64,000 nt of DNA from Enterococcus sp. 9D6_DIV0238. Its GTDB lineage: Bacteria; Bacillota; Bacilli; Lactobacillales; Enterococcaceae. A program made the translations under genes and the position numbers. The notes under the pieces are model-generated. The model did not search any database. It worked only from the letters and a program-made list of their open reading frames with translations, and was not told where the DNA came from. Position 1 is the first letter of the stretch, and every line of letters begins with the position of its first letter. Below, one piece after another: positions 1 through 12,603 of the stretch. The stretch lies in NCBI RefSeq assembly GCF_002174455.2, contig NZ_CP147246.1, positions 186,001 through 250,000 of the forward strand. The letters run 5' to 3'.

Positions 1-236
1 TCTTATTCGGAGTAATTGCAGCCAGCGGTTTAAAAATTTTGATCGACAATCAAATCAACTTTGATAAGAAAAAGAACCTATTGATTGCTTCTGTCATTCT
101 GGTCATTGGAATCGGCGGGCTAGTGTTCAAACTAAATACATTTGAACTTTCATCGATGGCCTTGGCAACCGTTTTAGGTATTATCTTGAACCTGATTTTA
201 CCCGAAACAGCACGCAGTGAAGAAAAGTCTGTTTAG
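1..236 (+). CDS. pyrP: Uracil permease, C-terminal end (partial)
   Basis: Only the last 77 codons are present; the frame is open from base 3 and the true start lies upstream of the window. The visible part holds two hydrophobic membrane segments (around VILVIGIGGLVF and ALATVLGIILNLIL) and a short charged tail, as at the C terminus of nucleobase:cation symporter-2 permeases. Position directly before pyrB is the usual place of the uracil permease in Firmicute pyr operons, and this supports the call as much as the sequence does. It would import uracil across the membrane for salvage. Another transporter of similar topology cannot be excluded from this fragment alone. Confidence 0.75.
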   Translation, partial: LFGVIAASGLKILIDNQINFDKKKNLLIASVILVIGIGGLVFKLNTFELSSMALATVLGIILNLILPETARSEEKSV

Positions 237-256
237 CTTTTAAAGCATAGTCTTTT

Positions 257-317
257 AGAAAAAGAATAGGATGTATCAGTGATAAACAGTGTCACGAACA
301 TCTTTTCCTATTTTTCT
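257..317 (+). promoter_or_regulatory. Intercistronic hairpin between pyrP and pyrB
   Basis: The left arm (257-274, ending AATAGGATGT) and right arm (298-317, starting ACATCTTTTCCTA) are imperfectly complementary. An inner GTGA/TCAC stem lies in the loop and the right arm is T-rich. It may be a partial terminator or attenuator that reduces expression of pyrB onward. Bacillus pyr operons have a PyrR-controlled attenuator at this junction, but I do not recognise a PyrR-binding loop here, so the regulator is unassigned. Confidence 0.4.
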
Positions 318-367
318 ATCAAGACTAAACGAGCCCGCTACGCTTTTAATATTAAGGAGGAAAACGA

Positions 368-1294
368 ATGATCATCACATCTGAACGTATTAGTCTGAAG
401 CATCTTTTGACCGTTGAAGCACTTAGCGATCAAGAAGTTATGGGATTAATTCGCCGAGCGCAGGAATTTAAGCAAGGTGCATCTTGGCAGCCTGAGAAAA
501 AACAATACTTTGCGACAAATTTGTTTTTCGAAAATAGTACCCGAACGCATAAAAGTTTTGATGTTGCTGAGAAGAAACTCGGAATCGAAGTGATCGAGTT
601 TGAAGAAAGCATGAGTTCAGTGAAAAAAGGTGAAACACTATACGATACTGTACTGACAATGTCTGCGATCGGTGTAGATGTGGCAGTCATTCGTCATGGC
701 AAAGAAAACTATTATGATGAACTGATCCAAAGTAAAACGATCCAATGCTCTATTATCAACGGGGGAGACGGTAGTGGTCAGCATCCAACACAATGTTTAC
801 TAGATTTGATGACGATTTACGAGGAGTTTGGTTATTTCGAAGGTTTGAAAGTAGCAATCGTCGGTGATATTACACATTCCCGTGTTGCAAAATCAAATAT
901 GCAGATGCTAAAACGATTAGGTGCTACGATCTTTTTCTCAGGTCCGGAAGAATGGTATGACAAACAGTTTGAGGCGTATGGCCATTATATGGAGTTGGAT
1001 GAGTTAGTTGAAACAGTGGATGTCATGATGCTGCTTCGGGTCCAGCATGAACGTCATGATGGATCGGAAATTTTTTCTAAAGAAGAGTACCATCAAAATT
1101 ATGGATTGACTGTTGAGCGAGCAAAACGATTACAAAAACATGCAGTCATCATGCATCCGGCACCAGTCAATCGTGACGTTGAATTAGCAGATTCACTGGT
1201 GGAAGGCATTCAGTCACGAATCATTCAACAAATGAGTAACGGAGTTTATATGAGAATGGCAATTTTAGAAGCAGTATTACACGGAAAGGCTTAG
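368..1294 (+). CDS. pyrB: Aspartate carbamoyltransferase catalytic subunit
   Basis: Catalyses condensation of carbamoyl phosphate with L-aspartate to carbamoyl aspartate, the committed cytoplasmic step of UMP synthesis. The carbamoyl-phosphate motif STRTH is at residues 57-61 and the aspartate-domain motif HPAPVNRD is near residue 260. Length (308 aa) is normal for the catalytic chain, and no regulatory pyrI gene follows, as in other Firmicutes. The ATG has a strong AAGGAGG site seven bases upstream. The stop codon abuts the GTG of pyrC, implying tight cotranscription in the pyr operon. Confidence 0.97.
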   Translation: MIITSERISLKHLLTVEALSDQEVMGLIRRAQEFKQGASWQPEKKQYFATNLFFENSTRTHKSFDVAEKKLGIEVIEFEESMSSVKKGETLYDTVLTMSAIGVDVAVIRHGKENYYDELIQSKTIQCSIINGGDGSGQHPTQCLLDLMTIYEEFGYFEGLKVAIVGDITHSRVAKSNMQMLKRLGATIFFSGPEEWYDKQFEAYGHYMELDELVETVDVMMLLRVQHERHDGSEIFSKEEYHQNYGLTVERAKRLQKHAVIMHPAPVNRDVELADSLVEGIQSRIIQQMSNGVYMRMAILEAVLHGKA

Positions 1295-2587
1295 GTGAGC
1301 AATATGAAGACACTGATCAAAAATGGAAAAATCATTAAAAAAGACAATCAACTGATCCCAGCAGAAATTTGGATCGAAGATAAAAAAATCAAGGCGATCG
1401 GAACGACTTTTGATGAAGCTATGTTCGATGAAGTTTTTGATGCCAAAGGCCAATTGATTACACCAGGTTTGGTGGATGTCCATGTTCATTTAAGAGAACC
1501 AGGCTTTACCTATAAAGAAACGATCGAAACGGGGAGCAAATCTGCTGCAAGAGGCGGCTTCACTACTGTTTGCGCTATGCCTAATCTAAATCCAGTACCA
1601 GATACACCAGAAAAACTACGAGAAGTTTATGACATCATTCATGAAAATGCTGTGGTCAAAGTGCTGCAATATGCACCGATCACAGAAGAATTACGCAGTG
1701 AAACACTTACCGATCAAAAGGCCTTAAAAGAAGTTGGTGCATTCGCTTTTACCAACGATGGGGTTGGCGTACAAACAGCAGGTACGATGTACTTGGCAAT
1801 GAAAGAAGCTGCCTCATTAGGAATGGCGCTGGTTGCTCATACAGAAGATGAGTCATTATTGTTCGGCGGTGTGATGCATGAAGGCGAAATTTCAAAAAAA
1901 CTAGGATTACCTGGGATTTTAAGCTCTACTGAAGCATCTCAAATTGCACGGGACGTTGTGCTAGCTGGTGAAACTGGTGTCCATTATCATGTCTGCCACG
2001 TTTCAACAAAAGAAAGTGTCCGTGTGATTCGTGATGCCAAACGTGCAGGAGTTCACGTAACAGCGGAAGTTTCACCACATCATCTAATTTTGATAGACGA
2101 AAATATTCCAGAGGATAACGGCTTTTGGAAAATGAATCCACCGCTTCGTGGGACAGAAGACAGAGACGCCTTGATCGAAGGATTATTGGATGGCACGATC
2201 GATTGTATTGCAACGGATCACGCACCTCATGGGTTAGAAGAAAAAAATCAAACATTTTTGAAAGCACCGTTCGGCATCGTTGGTAGTGAAACAGCATTTC
2301 AACTGATCTACACTCATTTTGTTGAAACAGGAAAATTCACTTTAGAACAAGTGATTGACTGGATGGCTGTAAAACCTGCAGAAATCTTTGGATTGGATGC
2401 GGGCACATTAACGATCGGAAGTCCAGCAGATATCGCTGTTTTTGATTTAGAACTTGAAGAAGAAATCGATGACCAGCAGTTTGAATCAATGGGTGTGAAT
2501 ACTCCATTCGTTGGCTGGAAAGTAAAAGGGAATACATTAATGACTTTTGTTGATGGAAAATCAGCATGGTCTAAAGGAGATGCGTAG
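1295..2587 (+). CDS. pyrC: Dihydroorotase
   Basis: Cyclises carbamoyl aspartate to dihydroorotate in the third step of pyrimidine synthesis. It belongs to the class I amidohydrolases: the zinc-binding HVHLREPG motif is near residue 62, later metal-binding histidines lie in HYHVCHVS and the catalytic aspartate in ATDHAPH. Length (430 aa) is typical. A GTG start at 1295 follows pyrB with no gap and has GGAAAGG five bases upstream. An in-frame ATG at 1304 is the other possible start and would remove three residues. Its last codons carry the ribosome binding site of carA. Confidence 0.96.
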   Translation: MSNMKTLIKNGKIIKKDNQLIPAEIWIEDKKIKAIGTTFDEAMFDEVFDAKGQLITPGLVDVHVHLREPGFTYKETIETGSKSAARGGFTTVCAMPNLNPVPDTPEKLREVYDIIHENAVVKVLQYAPITEELRSETLTDQKALKEVGAFAFTNDGVGVQTAGTMYLAMKEAASLGMALVAHTEDESLLFGGVMHEGEISKKLGLPGILSSTEASQIARDVVLAGETGVHYHVCHVSTKESVRVIRDAKRAGVHVTAEVSPHHLILIDENIPEDNGFWKMNPPLRGTEDRDALIEGLLDGTIDCIATDHAPHGLEEKNQTFLKAPFGIVGSETAFQLIYTHFVETGKFTLEQVIDWMAVKPAEIFGLDAGTLTIGSPADIAVFDLELEEEIDDQQFESMGVNTPFVGWKVKGNTLMTFVDGKSAWSKGDA

Positions 2588-2589
2588 AT

Positions 2590-3669
2590 TTGAAGCGATT
2601 ATTGATACTGGAAGATGGCACAGTTTTTGAAGGAAAAGCTTTTGGTGCTGATGTAGATGTTGTTGGTGAGGTTGTTTTTACCACAAGTATGACAGGATAC
2701 CAAGAAACCATTACTGACCAAAGTTTTAATGGTCAAATCATTACATTTACTTATCCAATGGTTGGAAATTACGGTGTCAATCGTGACGATTATGAATCGA
2801 TTTCTCCTACATGTAAAGGTGTAGTTGTGAAAGAGCATGCTCGTCTAGCTTCAAATTGGCGTGAGCAGATGACATTGGATGAGTTTTTGAAACGAAAAGG
2901 GATTCCCGGGATTTCCGGTATCGATACGCGTGCATTGACAAAAAAATTGCGGTCAGCAGGAACAATGAAAGCTGGTTTTATCGATGCAGGCGATGATTTA
3001 ACACATGCATTTGATCAATTAAAAGCAACTGTCTTACCGAAAAATCAAGTAGCACAGGTTTCGACGACGAAACCTTATCCTAGCCCAGGAATCGGTCGTA
3101 ACGTGGTCGTAGTGGACTTTGGTTTGAAACACAGTATTTTAAGAGAGCTATCAAAGCGTCATTGTAATTTGACCGTTTTGCCTTACAATACGGATGCGGA
3201 AACGATTTTAGAGTTGTCACCAGATGGTGTGATGTTGACAAACGGACCGGGTGATCCAAAGGATGTACCGGAAGCGATCGAGATGATTCAAAAAATCCAA
3301 GGAAAAGTGCCGATTTTTGGCATCTGTTTAGGACACCAACTTTTTGCTTTAGCAAATGGGGCAGACACTTACAAAATGAGATTTGGCCATCGCGGATTAA
3401 ATCATCCTGTTAGAGAAATCGCAACTGGAAAAATCGATTTCACCTCACAAAACCATGGTTATGCGGTCGATGAAGCAACAGTAGATCCAGAGAAGTTAAT
3501 GGTGACACATGTGGAGGTCAATGACGGTTCAGTAGAAGGTGTCAGACATCGTCAATATCCAGCATTTACTGTTCAATATCATCCGGATGCTGCACCTGGT
3601 CCGCATGATGGATTGCACTTATTTGATGAATTTATGGAATTAATGGATGCATGGAAGGAGCAAGACTAA
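2590..3669 (+). CDS. carA: Carbamoyl-phosphate synthase small (glutaminase) subunit
   Basis: Hydrolyses glutamine and channels ammonia to CarB for carbamoyl phosphate synthesis. The N-terminal half is the CPSase small-chain domain. The C-terminal half is a class I glutamine amidotransferase with nucleophile Cys246 in GICLGHQ and the downstream [10 protein letters not shown] motif carrying the catalytic histidine. Length (359 aa) is usual. The start is TTG at 2590, supported by AAAGGAG nine bases upstream inside the end of pyrC. It shares one base with carB. Being within the pyr cluster, it serves pyrimidine synthesis at least; whether it also feeds arginine synthesis cannot be told here. Confidence 0.97.
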   Translation: MKRLLILEDGTVFEGKAFGADVDVVGEVVFTTSMTGYQETITDQSFNGQIITFTYPMVGNYGVNRDDYESISPTCKGVVVKEHARLASNWREQMTLDEFLKRKGIPGISGIDTRALTKKLRSAGTMKAGFIDAGDDLTHAFDQLKATVLPKNQVAQVSTTKPYPSPGIGRNVVVVDFGLKHSILRELSKRHCNLTVLPYNTDAETILELSPDGVMLTNGPGDPKDVPEAIEMIQKIQGKVPIFGICLGHQLFALANGADTYKMRFGHRGLNHPVREIATGKIDFTSQNHGYAVDEATVDPEKLMVTHVEVNDGSVEGVRHRQYPAFTVQYHPDAAPGPHDGLHLFDEFMELMDAWKEQD

Positions 3670-6600
3670 TGCCAAAAAGAACAGATATCAAAAAAATTAT
3701 GGTGATCGGTTCCGGTCCGATCATCATTGGTCAGGCAGCAGAATTCGATTACGCTGGTACGCAGGCGTGTCTTGCTTTGAGAGAAGAAGGATATGAAGTT
3801 GTTTTGGTCAATTCAAATCCTGCTACGATCATGACTGATAAAGAGATCGCCGATAAAGTTTATATTGAACCTATCACATTAGAATTTGTTTCGCGGATAT
3901 TACGTAAAGAACGTCCAGATGCATTGCTACCGACACTAGGCGGTCAAACAGGCTTGAATATGGCAATGGAACTAGCTGCTTCAGGTATTTTCGATGAATT
4001 GAATGTTGAACTGCTTGGTACAAAATTGAGTGCGATCGATCAAGCTGAGGATCGAGATTTATTTAAACAATTGATGGAAGAATTGGACCAGCCGATTCCT
4101 GAAAGTGAAATCGTCAATACAGTTGATCAAGCAGTAGCTTTTGCAAATAAAATCGGCTACCCGATCATCGTTCGACCAGCCTTCACATTAGGCGGCACAG
4201 GTGGTGGTATGTGTGATAATGAAGAAGAGCTTCGAATCATCGCAGAAAATGGGTTGAAATTATCACCAGCAACGCAATGTTTGATCGAAAAAAGTATTGC
4301 CGGCTACAAAGAAATCGAGTACGAAGTGATGAGAGATTCAGCTGACAATGCGATCGTAGTCTGCAATATGGAAAACTTTGATCCAGTTGGGATCCATACG
4401 GGGGATTCGATCGTTTTTGCACCAAGCCAGACACTATCTGATTACGAGTACCAAATGTTGCGCGATGCTTCCTTAAAGATCATTCGGGCTTTAAAAATCG
4501 AAGGTGGCTGTAACGTTCAGCTAGCTCTTGATCCGCATAGTTTCAATTATTATGTGATCGAGGTCAATCCTCGGGTATCACGCTCATCTGCATTAGCAAG
4601 TAAAGCTACAGGTTATCCAATCGCTAAATTAGCAGCTAAAATCGCAGTTGGACTTACTCTGGATGAGATGAAAAATCCCGTTACAGAAACCACTTATGCC
4701 GAATTTGAACCAGCTTTAGATTATGTGGTAGCGAAAATTCCTCGCTGGCCATTCGATAAATTTGAAAAAGGGGAACGTCGTCTTGGCACTCAAATGAAAG
4801 CTACAGGCGAAGTCATGGCGATCGGTAGAAATATTGAGGAATCTCTGCTAAAGGCTGTTCGCTCTCTTGAAATCGGTGCGTATCATAATGAGTTAAAAGA
4901 AATCGAGCAAGTGACGGATGAGTTTCTGACTGAAAAGGTTGTTAAAGCTCAAGATGATCGTCTCTTCTATTTATCTGAAGCGATTCGCCGCGGCTACACA
5001 ATTGAAGAATTAGCAGAGCTGACAAAAATCGATCTCTTCTTCTTAGATAAACTTCTGCATATTTATGAAATCGAAACAGCGTTGAAAGCGAACGTCAAAG
5101 ATCTTGAAACACTAAAAGAAGCGAAGCAAAACGGCTTTACAGACCGAAAAATTGCCGATCTTTGGCAAGTGACAGAACAAGAAGTCACTGACTATCGTCA
5201 TAAGGAAAAAGTTTTACCTGTCTATAAAATGGTCGATACTTGTGCGGCTGAATTTGAATCACAAACACCTTATTTCTATAGCACATATGAATTTGAAAAT
5301 GAAAGCCTGCGTTCTGAAAAACCATCTGTTTTAGTTTTAGGATCAGGACCGATCCGAATTGGTCAAGGAGTGGAATTTGACTATGCAACGGTGCACTCTG
5401 TAAAAGCCATTCAAGCAGCCGGTTTTGAAGCGATTATTATGAATAGTAATCCAGAGACCGTGTCAACTGACTTTTCAATTTCAGATAAACTGTACTTTGA
5501 GCCACTGACCCTGGAAGATGTCATGAATGTCATCGAATTAGAACAACCAACTGGCGTGATCGTTCAATTCGGTGGGCAGACAGCGATCAATCTAGCCGAG
5601 CCCCTTGTTAAGCAAGGAGTCAAGATCTTGGGTACATCGATCGAAGATTTGGATCGAGCTGAAAATCGTGACTTATTTGAACAAGCTTTACAAGAACTTG
5701 ATATTCCACAACCGCCGGGAGATACAGCGACCAGTGCGCAGGAAGCCGTAGCTGTAGCTAATAAAATCGGTTATCCAGTCTTAGTTCGACCAAGTTATGT
5801 ATTGGGCGGACGAGCGATGGAAATTGTCGAAAATCAAAAAGATCTAGAAGATTATATGGCAAATGCCGTAAAAGCTTCACCGGAGCATCCAGTTTTAGTC
5901 GACAGCTATCTTTTAGGGAAAGAATGTGAAGTCGATGCAATCTGTGACGGGGAAACAGTGTTGATCCCAGGAATCATGGAGCATATCGAAAGAGCCGGCG
6001 TTCATTCTGGCGATTCAATGGCTGTTTATCCGCCTCAAACTTTGTCTGCGGAAATCCAGCAAACCATTGCAGATTATACGAAAAAATTAGCTTTAGGGCT
6101 AAACTGTATCGGGATGATGAACATTCAATTCGTTATTCATGAGGAAAAGGTCTATGTTATTGAAGTCAATCCTCGTGCAAGTCGCACAGTACCATTTTTA
6201 AGTAAAATCACAGGTATTCCAATGGCTCAAGTGGCAACAAAAGCAATCTTAGGTCAAACTTTAAAATCTCTAGGCTATCAAGATGGACTTTATCCTGAAA
6301 GCAAACAAGTACACATCAAAGCACCTGTCTTCTCATTTACTAAGCTGCAAAAAGTGGATACCTACTTAGGGCCTGAAATGAAGTCGACAGGAGAAGTCAT
6401 GGGGTCAGATGTTAGCTTAGAAAAAGCTTTATACAAGGCTTTTGAAGCGTCAGGATTGCATTTGCCAAGTTATGGTGCGGTGTTGTTCACGATCGCTGAT
6501 GAAACAAAAGAAGAAGCATTACATTTGGCGAAACGCTTTAATGACATTGGGTATAGTCTGATTGCTACTAAAGGCACCGCTGAGTATTTAAAAGAGCACG

Positions 6601-6851
6601 GTTTATTTGTTAAAACAGTTTCTAAGATCGATCAAGACAATGACGAAACGGTCCTCGATCTTATTCGAACAGGTGAAGCACAAGTCGTTGTCAACACCAT
6701 GGACAAAAATCGTTCTGATCTAAATCAAGATGGCTTTTTGATTCGTCGAGAAGCAGTTGAACATGGCGTTCCACTATTTACTTCATTAGACACTGCGGAA
6801 GCAATTCTTAAAGTTCTAGAATCAAGAGCTTTTTCTACTGACGCTATCTGA
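3669..6851 (+). CDS. carB: Carbamoyl-phosphate synthase large subunit
   Basis: Makes carbamoyl phosphate from bicarbonate, ATP and ammonia supplied by CarA. The protein (1060 aa) has the duplicated architecture of the family: two ATP-grasp synthetase halves, each opening with a conserved GSGPI(R/I)IGQ motif (near residues 14 and 560), separated by an oligomerisation region, and a C-terminal methylglyoxal-synthase-like allosteric domain from about 930. The ATG at 3669 overlaps the carA TAA by one base and has GGAAGGAG upstream. An in-frame ATG at 3651 inside carA would add six residues without a good ribosome binding site, so it was not used. Confidence 0.97.
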   Translation: MPKRTDIKKIMVIGSGPIIIGQAAEFDYAGTQACLALREEGYEVVLVNSNPATIMTDKEIADKVYIEPITLEFVSRILRKERPDALLPTLGGQTGLNMAMELAASGIFDELNVELLGTKLSAIDQAEDRDLFKQLMEELDQPIPESEIVNTVDQAVAFANKIGYPIIVRPAFTLGGTGGGMCDNEEELRIIAENGLKLSPATQCLIEKSIAGYKEIEYEVMRDSADNAIVVCNMENFDPVGIHTGDSIVFAPSQTLSDYEYQMLRDASLKIIRALKIEGGCNVQLALDPHSFNYYVIEVNPRVSRSSALASKATGYPIAKLAAKIAVGLTLDEMKNPVTETTYAEFEPALDYVVAKIPRWPFDKFEKGERRLGTQMKATGEVMAIGRNIEESLLKAVRSLEIGAYHNELKEIEQVTDEFLTEKVVKAQDDRLFYLSEAIRRGYTIEELAELTKIDLFFLDKLLHIYEIETALKANVKDLETLKEAKQNGFTDRKIADLWQVTEQEVTDYRHKEKVLPVYKMVDTCAAEFESQTPYFYSTYEFENESLRSEKPSVLVLGSGPIRIGQGVEFDYATVHSVKAIQAAGFEAIIMNSNPETVSTDFSISDKLYFEPLTLEDVMNVIELEQPTGVIVQFGGQTAINLAEPLVKQGVKILGTSIEDLDRAENRDLFEQALQELDIPQPPGDTATSAQEAVAVANKIGYPVLVRPSYVLGGRAMEIVENQKDLEDYMANAVKASPEHPVLVDSYLLGKECEVDAICDGETVLIPGIMEHIERAGVHSGDSMAVYPPQTLSAEIQQTIADYTKKLALGLNCIGMMNIQFVIHEEKVYVIEVNPRASRTVPFLSKITGIPMAQVATKAILGQTLKSLGYQDGLYPESKQVHIKAPVFSFTKLQKVDTYLGPEMKSTGEVMGSDVSLEKALYKAFEASGLHLPSYGAVLFTIADETKEEALHLAKRFNDIGYSLIATKGTAEYLKEHGLFVKTVSKIDQDNDETVLDLIRTGEAQVVVNTMDKNRSDLNQDGFLIRREAVEHGVPLFTSLDTAEAILKVLESRAFSTDAI

Positions 6852-6892
6852 TTTTAGAACTCAATATATAATCTTTCAAAGGAGTAGAAAAC

Positions 6893-9313
<2,421 letters not shown>

Positions 9314-9314
<1 letters not shown>

Positions 9315-9949
9315 TGACTGAATTAGCAAAAAGAATCGCCAAAGATCTATTAGAAATTGAAGCAGTTTTCCTAAGTCCAAACGAGCCGTTTACATGGGCA
9401 AGCGGGATCAAAAGCCCAATTTATTGTGATAATCGTATTACGATGAGCTATCCAGTTGTTCGTAAAGAGATTGCACAGGGATTAGCGGATAAAATCAAAG
9501 CAGACTTTCCTGATGTAGAAGTGATCGCGGGCACAGCCACTGCTGGGATTCCTCATGCTGCTTGGGTAGCAGATATTTTAGACTTACCAATGGTCTATAT
9601 CCGTAGTAAAGCTAAGGCACATGGAAAAGGGAACCAAATTGAAGGCCGCATTTTCAAAGGGCAGAAAATGGTTGTGATCGAAGACTTGATTTCAACAGGT
9701 GGCAGTGTGTTGGAAGCAGCATCTGCAGCTGCTCGTGAAGGAGCTGATGTGTTAGGAGTTGCAGCAATTTTCACGTATGAGTTACCAAAAGGGATCGAGA
9801 ATTTTACTGCTCAAAACACGAAGTTAGTTACGTTGACAAATTATTCTACGTTGATCGATGCAGCGCTGGAATCAAATTATATCGAATCTACAGATGTTTC
9901 TCTTTTACAGGATTGGAAAAAAGATCCTGAAAATTGGTTAAAAAAATAA
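9314..9949 (+). CDS. pyrE: Orotate phosphoribosyltransferase
   Basis: Transfers the phosphoribosyl group of PRPP to orotate to give OMP. The 13-residue PRPP motif [13 protein letters not shown] is present about residue 120, and the N-terminal [16 protein letters not shown] region matches family members. The ATG at 9314 overlaps the pyrF stop and gives 211 aa, the usual size. An in-frame ATG at 9296 inside pyrF would add six residues and is less likely. It is the last gene of the pyr operon; a palindromic element and a terminator follow. Confidence 0.96.
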
Positions 9950-9959
9950 GTAAGAGAGG

Positions 9960-10066
9960 TTGAGACAGAAGTGTTTAATCCCGAGAAATAAGAAAGAATT
10001 CCTGAAAATTGTTTTCCAAATTTTTGTGAATTCTAGCTTATTTCCGAAGGGATTGCTTCTGCTCTC
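9960..10066 (+). repeat. Long imperfect palindrome after the pyr operon
   Basis: Starting with TTGAGACAGAAG right after pyrE, this segment folds back on itself. GAGACAGAAG and AATCCC on the left pair with GGGATT and CTTCTGCTCTC on the right; inside, GAAATAAG and GAATTC pair with GAATTC and CTTATTTC. The start TTGAGACAGAAG occurs again at 29862, also just after a gene. The 310-base gap between pyrE and the next gene is this element plus the terminator and promoter listed below. The open frame over it is not a gene. Confidence 0.6.
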
Positions 10067-10086
10067 ACCGTTTATCTGGATTTCAG

Positions 10087-10130
10087 GTGTCCGGGGTTTG
10101 ACTCGCAGAGTTTTCTCCCAGACACTTTTT
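10087..10130 (+). terminator. Probable terminator of the pyr operon
   Basis: GTGTC and GGGG pair with CTCC and GACAC around an inner ACTC-GCA-GAGT hairpin. A run of five T follows. It lies after the palindromic element and before the carbonic anhydrase promoter. Confidence 0.65.
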
Positions 10131-10155
10131 ATTATTATAAGCTTTTGCTATTTTA

Positions 10156-10164
10156 TGCTATACT
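10156..10164 (+). promoter_or_regulatory. Extended -10 promoter for the carbonic anhydrase gene
   Basis: TGCTATACT is an extended -10 element (TGn plus TATACT) about 95 bases before the start codon. No good -35 hexamer is visible at the normal distance. Confidence 0.45.
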
Positions 10165-10259
10165 TTGACTATTAAAAATTTAAAGCAACACGATAATAGT
10201 GAATTACATGTCTATTAGTGATAGAGTCATTCAAATGAAAAATCAGAAGGTGGGGTTTG

Positions 10260-10961
10260 ATGAAAAATATTCGAAACATGGATGTAGAATGGGGATATAC
10301 AGGAGATACAGGGCCGGAGCATTGGCATACGCTTTGTGATTGGTTTTCACTTGGAGCCAAATATCCATATCAATCACCTGTAAATCTATCCAAAACACTG
10401 ATTAGTGAAAATAAAGCGAATAGAGAGATAACTTTTTTTTATAAAAATGAAGAATTTACAGAAAAAGAATTTAAAAATACCTTTCACTTTGTACCGCCAA
10501 ATACAGAAAGCTATGTTATTTTTGAAGAAGAAAAGTATTATCTAACGGATATCCATTTTCATACACCAAGTGAGCATACATTTGATGGAGAACATTGTCC
10601 ATTAGAATTTCACCTAGTGCATATGAATAATTCGGGAGAAAACTTGGTCGTAGGTTGTCTATTTACGATCACTAAAGAAGCGAATAAGTTTTCTAAAGAT
10701 CAGAAAGCATTTATTTGGGAAACGGAAACCCATCAGCAGTGGTTTGATCCATCGATTTTTTTACCTGAAAAAAAATCTCATTTTCACTATCTTGGGTCTC
10801 TAACGACTCCGCCAACAAAAGGACCCGTGCATTGGTTTGTTTTTGATACAGTTCAGAAGATGGACCATGATTTTTTCCAACGAATAGATGAAGGAATGCT
10901 GCCATTCAATAATCGGCCTGTTCAAGAACTAAATGGTCGTAAAGTTTATTTTACGGAATAA
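10260..10961 (+). CDS. Alpha-class carbonic anhydrase
   Basis: Interconverts CO2 and bicarbonate. Family features are clear: zinc ligands His99 and His101 (in IHFHTPSEH) and His118 (in LEFHLVHMN), the gatekeeping Glu105, and the TTPP active-site segment near residue 180. The 233-aa protein starts at ATG 10260, with AAGGTGGG upstream; the TTG just before it is less likely. No signal peptide is visible, although many bacterial alpha-type enzymes are exported, so this one is probably cytoplasmic. It could supply bicarbonate to carbamoyl-phosphate synthase or acetyl-CoA carboxylase. A LysR regulator follows after 14 bases and may be cotranscribed. Confidence 0.9.
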   Translation: MKNIRNMDVEWGYTGDTGPEHWHTLCDWFSLGAKYPYQSPVNLSKTLISENKANREITFFYKNEEFTEKEFKNTFHFVPPNTESYVIFEEEKYYLTDIHFHTPSEHTFDGEHCPLEFHLVHMNNSGENLVVGCLFTITKEANKFSKDQKAFIWETETHQQWFDPSIFLPEKKSHFHYLGSLTTPPTKGPVHWFVFDTVQKMDHDFFQRIDEGMLPFNNRPVQELNGRKVYFTE

Positions 10962-10975
10962 AATGGAGGACCAAA

Positions 10976-11869
10976 ATGAATATTCAACAAATGAAATATG
11001 TCGTTGCTGTTGCTAATAATGGCAGTTTTAGGGAAGCAGCTAAAAAGATGTTTATCACTCAACCTAGCTTGTCTAACGGAATTCGTGAGCTTGAAGATGA
11101 AATTGGGGTAAGTCTGTTCATCCGAACGAATAAAGGAGCTTCTTTGACAGAGGAAGGCCTAGTGTTTTTGGAGCATGCGGAGAAGGTTTTGACCCAGATG
11201 GAAATGCTGGAGAATCGATATCAGGAAGTCACAACGAGTGAACGGTTTTCGATTTCTTCTCAACATTATGATTTTCTTGGCGTAGTCATGGGGAATGTGA
11301 TCAAGCAGTTTAAAGAGCAATACAAAAATTTTCGTGTATTCGAGACAACGACGTTAAAAGTCATTGAAGATGTGAAAAGTTATCATAGTGAATTAGGGAT
11401 CATTTATTTAAATCATCAGAATCAATCGGGGATCGAACGCTATCTTGAACAAGCGAATTTAACCTATGATGTTGTTGGAAGTTTTAAGACCCATATTTTT
11501 GTGAGCAATGATCATCCTCTAGCGAAGATGAGTGAGATCTCATTAGAGCAGTTATGCTGCTATCCTCAGGTGCGTTTTACGCAAGAAGGAAGTAATTTTG
11601 CCTATTTTTCGGAGGATTTGATTGAAAATCAAGAGCAGGAAACGGTGATTTACACAAATGATCGAGGGACTTTGATGAATCTGCTGGTAGAAACTGATGC
11701 ATATGCGTCTGGTTCAGGGGTTGTAACTGGATTTACAAAAAAAGAAATACGGCTGATCCCGCTTGCTGATAGTCCAAATAATAAAATTTGTGTACTTTAT
11801 CAGAAAAATAAAAGCATTAGTCAAATTGGTCACTATTTTATTCAAGAACTGAAACGATTATTCAGCTAA
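10976..11869 (+). CDS. LysR-family transcriptional regulator
   Basis: DNA-binding regulator of 297 aa. The N-terminal winged helix-turn-helix spans about residues 1-62 (MKYVVAVANNGSFREAAKKM, then QPSLSNGIRELEDEIG), followed by a linker helix and a LysR substrate-binding domain to the C terminus. ATG has GGAGG nine bases upstream. It lies 14 bases downstream of the carbonic anhydrase gene on the same strand, an unusual layout because LysR genes are often divergent from their targets. The effector is not identifiable; control of the anhydrase is only inferred from linkage. Confidence 0.9.
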   Translation: MNIQQMKYVVAVANNGSFREAAKKMFITQPSLSNGIRELEDEIGVSLFIRTNKGASLTEEGLVFLEHAEKVLTQMEMLENRYQEVTTSERFSISSQHYDFLGVVMGNVIKQFKEQYKNFRVFETTTLKVIEDVKSYHSELGIIYLNHQNQSGIERYLEQANLTYDVVGSFKTHIFVSNDHPLAKMSEISLEQLCCYPQVRFTQEGSNFAYFSEDLIENQEQETVIYTNDRGTLMNLLVETDAYASGSGVVTGFTKKEIRLIPLADSPNNKICVLYQKNKSISQIGHYFIQELKRLFS

Positions 11870-11871
11870 AG

Positions 11872-11900
11872 TTGCCAGTACACTCTAAATAGTCTATACT
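11872..11900 (+). promoter_or_regulatory. Promoter of the lipoprotein gene
   Basis: TTGCCA and TATACT are separated by 17 bases, close to the sigma-A consensus. The start codon of the lipoprotein lies about 40 bases downstream. Confidence 0.7.
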
Positions 11901-11940
11901 TATTTTGGTATATTTTATTGAAATAAAAGGAGTGTAACAA

Positions 11941-12552
11941 ATGAAAAAAATGGGACAGGCAGCGTTGGTCATTGCTTTAGGATTTGTTTTATCTGCATGC
12001 GGCACAACATCGCGTGTGGAAAAAGCAAACAAAAATTCAGAAAAGAATGAACAGACCGACACATCAAAGGCACCAGTTAAAGCGTCTGAGTCAAGTAAAG
12101 CGGACGCGGAAAAGAAAACGATCGAAACTGAAAATGGAGATTTTTCTGTAGTACTGCCAGATGGTTGGGAAGAAATCGAACCTACGGAATTGAATGATGA
12201 TGCGGATATTGCGTTAGAAAATGACAAAAAAATCATGTATGCAGCTGTTTTAAGTGAATCAGCTGATGACTATGATGGATTCGATAGTTTCAAGGAAGCA
12301 ATCGATTTTCATCAATGGTTGGAAGTAGATGACGAAACAGAACAAGAAATCAATGGAAATGGCTGGAAAGGTACACGCTATCTGATCACAGCGAGAATTG
12401 ATAGCATGCGCGCTTATTATGTGTATGATGTCGCACAATCTGATGCGGGGCACTATGTTCAGAAAATGGCTTGGACGATGAATAGCAAAAAAAGTAAGAA
12501 TGGAAAAGAATTGGAAGAAGTTTTAGATTCTATTCAAGATATATCTAAATAA
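11941..12552 (+). CDS. Putative lipoprotein of unknown function
   Basis: A 203-aa protein with a lipoprotein signal peptide: Lys residues, a hydrophobic stretch and the lipobox LSAC with acylated Cys at residue 20. A Lys/Ser/Glu-rich linker (about 25-60) precedes a folded C-terminal domain containing FSVVLPDGWEEIEP and a WTM motif near the end, resembling small PsbP/DUF-type surface lipoprotein domains. I do not recognise the family with certainty. It is monocistronic, with its own promoter and a terminator shared with the convergent aminotransferase gene. Likely anchored to the outer face of the membrane. Confidence 0.75.
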   Translation: MKKMGQAALVIALGFVLSACGTTSRVEKANKNSEKNEQTDTSKAPVKASESSKADAEKKTIETENGDFSVVLPDGWEEIEPTELNDDADIALENDKKIMYAAVLSESADDYDGFDSFKEAIDFHQWLEVDDETEQEINGNGWKGTRYLITARIDSMRAYYVYDVAQSDAGHYVQKMAWTMNSKKSKNGKELEEVLDSIQDISK

Positions 12553-12557
12553 AAAAG

Positions 12558-12603
12558 AAATAGCTTGAAGCAGCTGAAAGGTGTGCATCAAGCTATTTTT
12601 TTT
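12558..12603. terminator. Bidirectional terminator
   Basis: AAATAGCTTGA pairs with TCAAGCTATTT, followed by a T run; on the opposite strand the A run before the stem serves as a T run. It separates the lipoprotein gene from the convergent HisC-like gene. Confidence 0.85.

Noticed and set aside
3651..3668. Upstream ATG as the start of carB
   Set aside because: It lies inside carA with no good binding site, and ATG 3669 gives the standard N terminus.
9960..10175. Open frame of 71 codons after pyrE
   Set aside because: It lies over the palindromic element and terminator, has no ribosome binding site, and its composition is that of read-through DNA.
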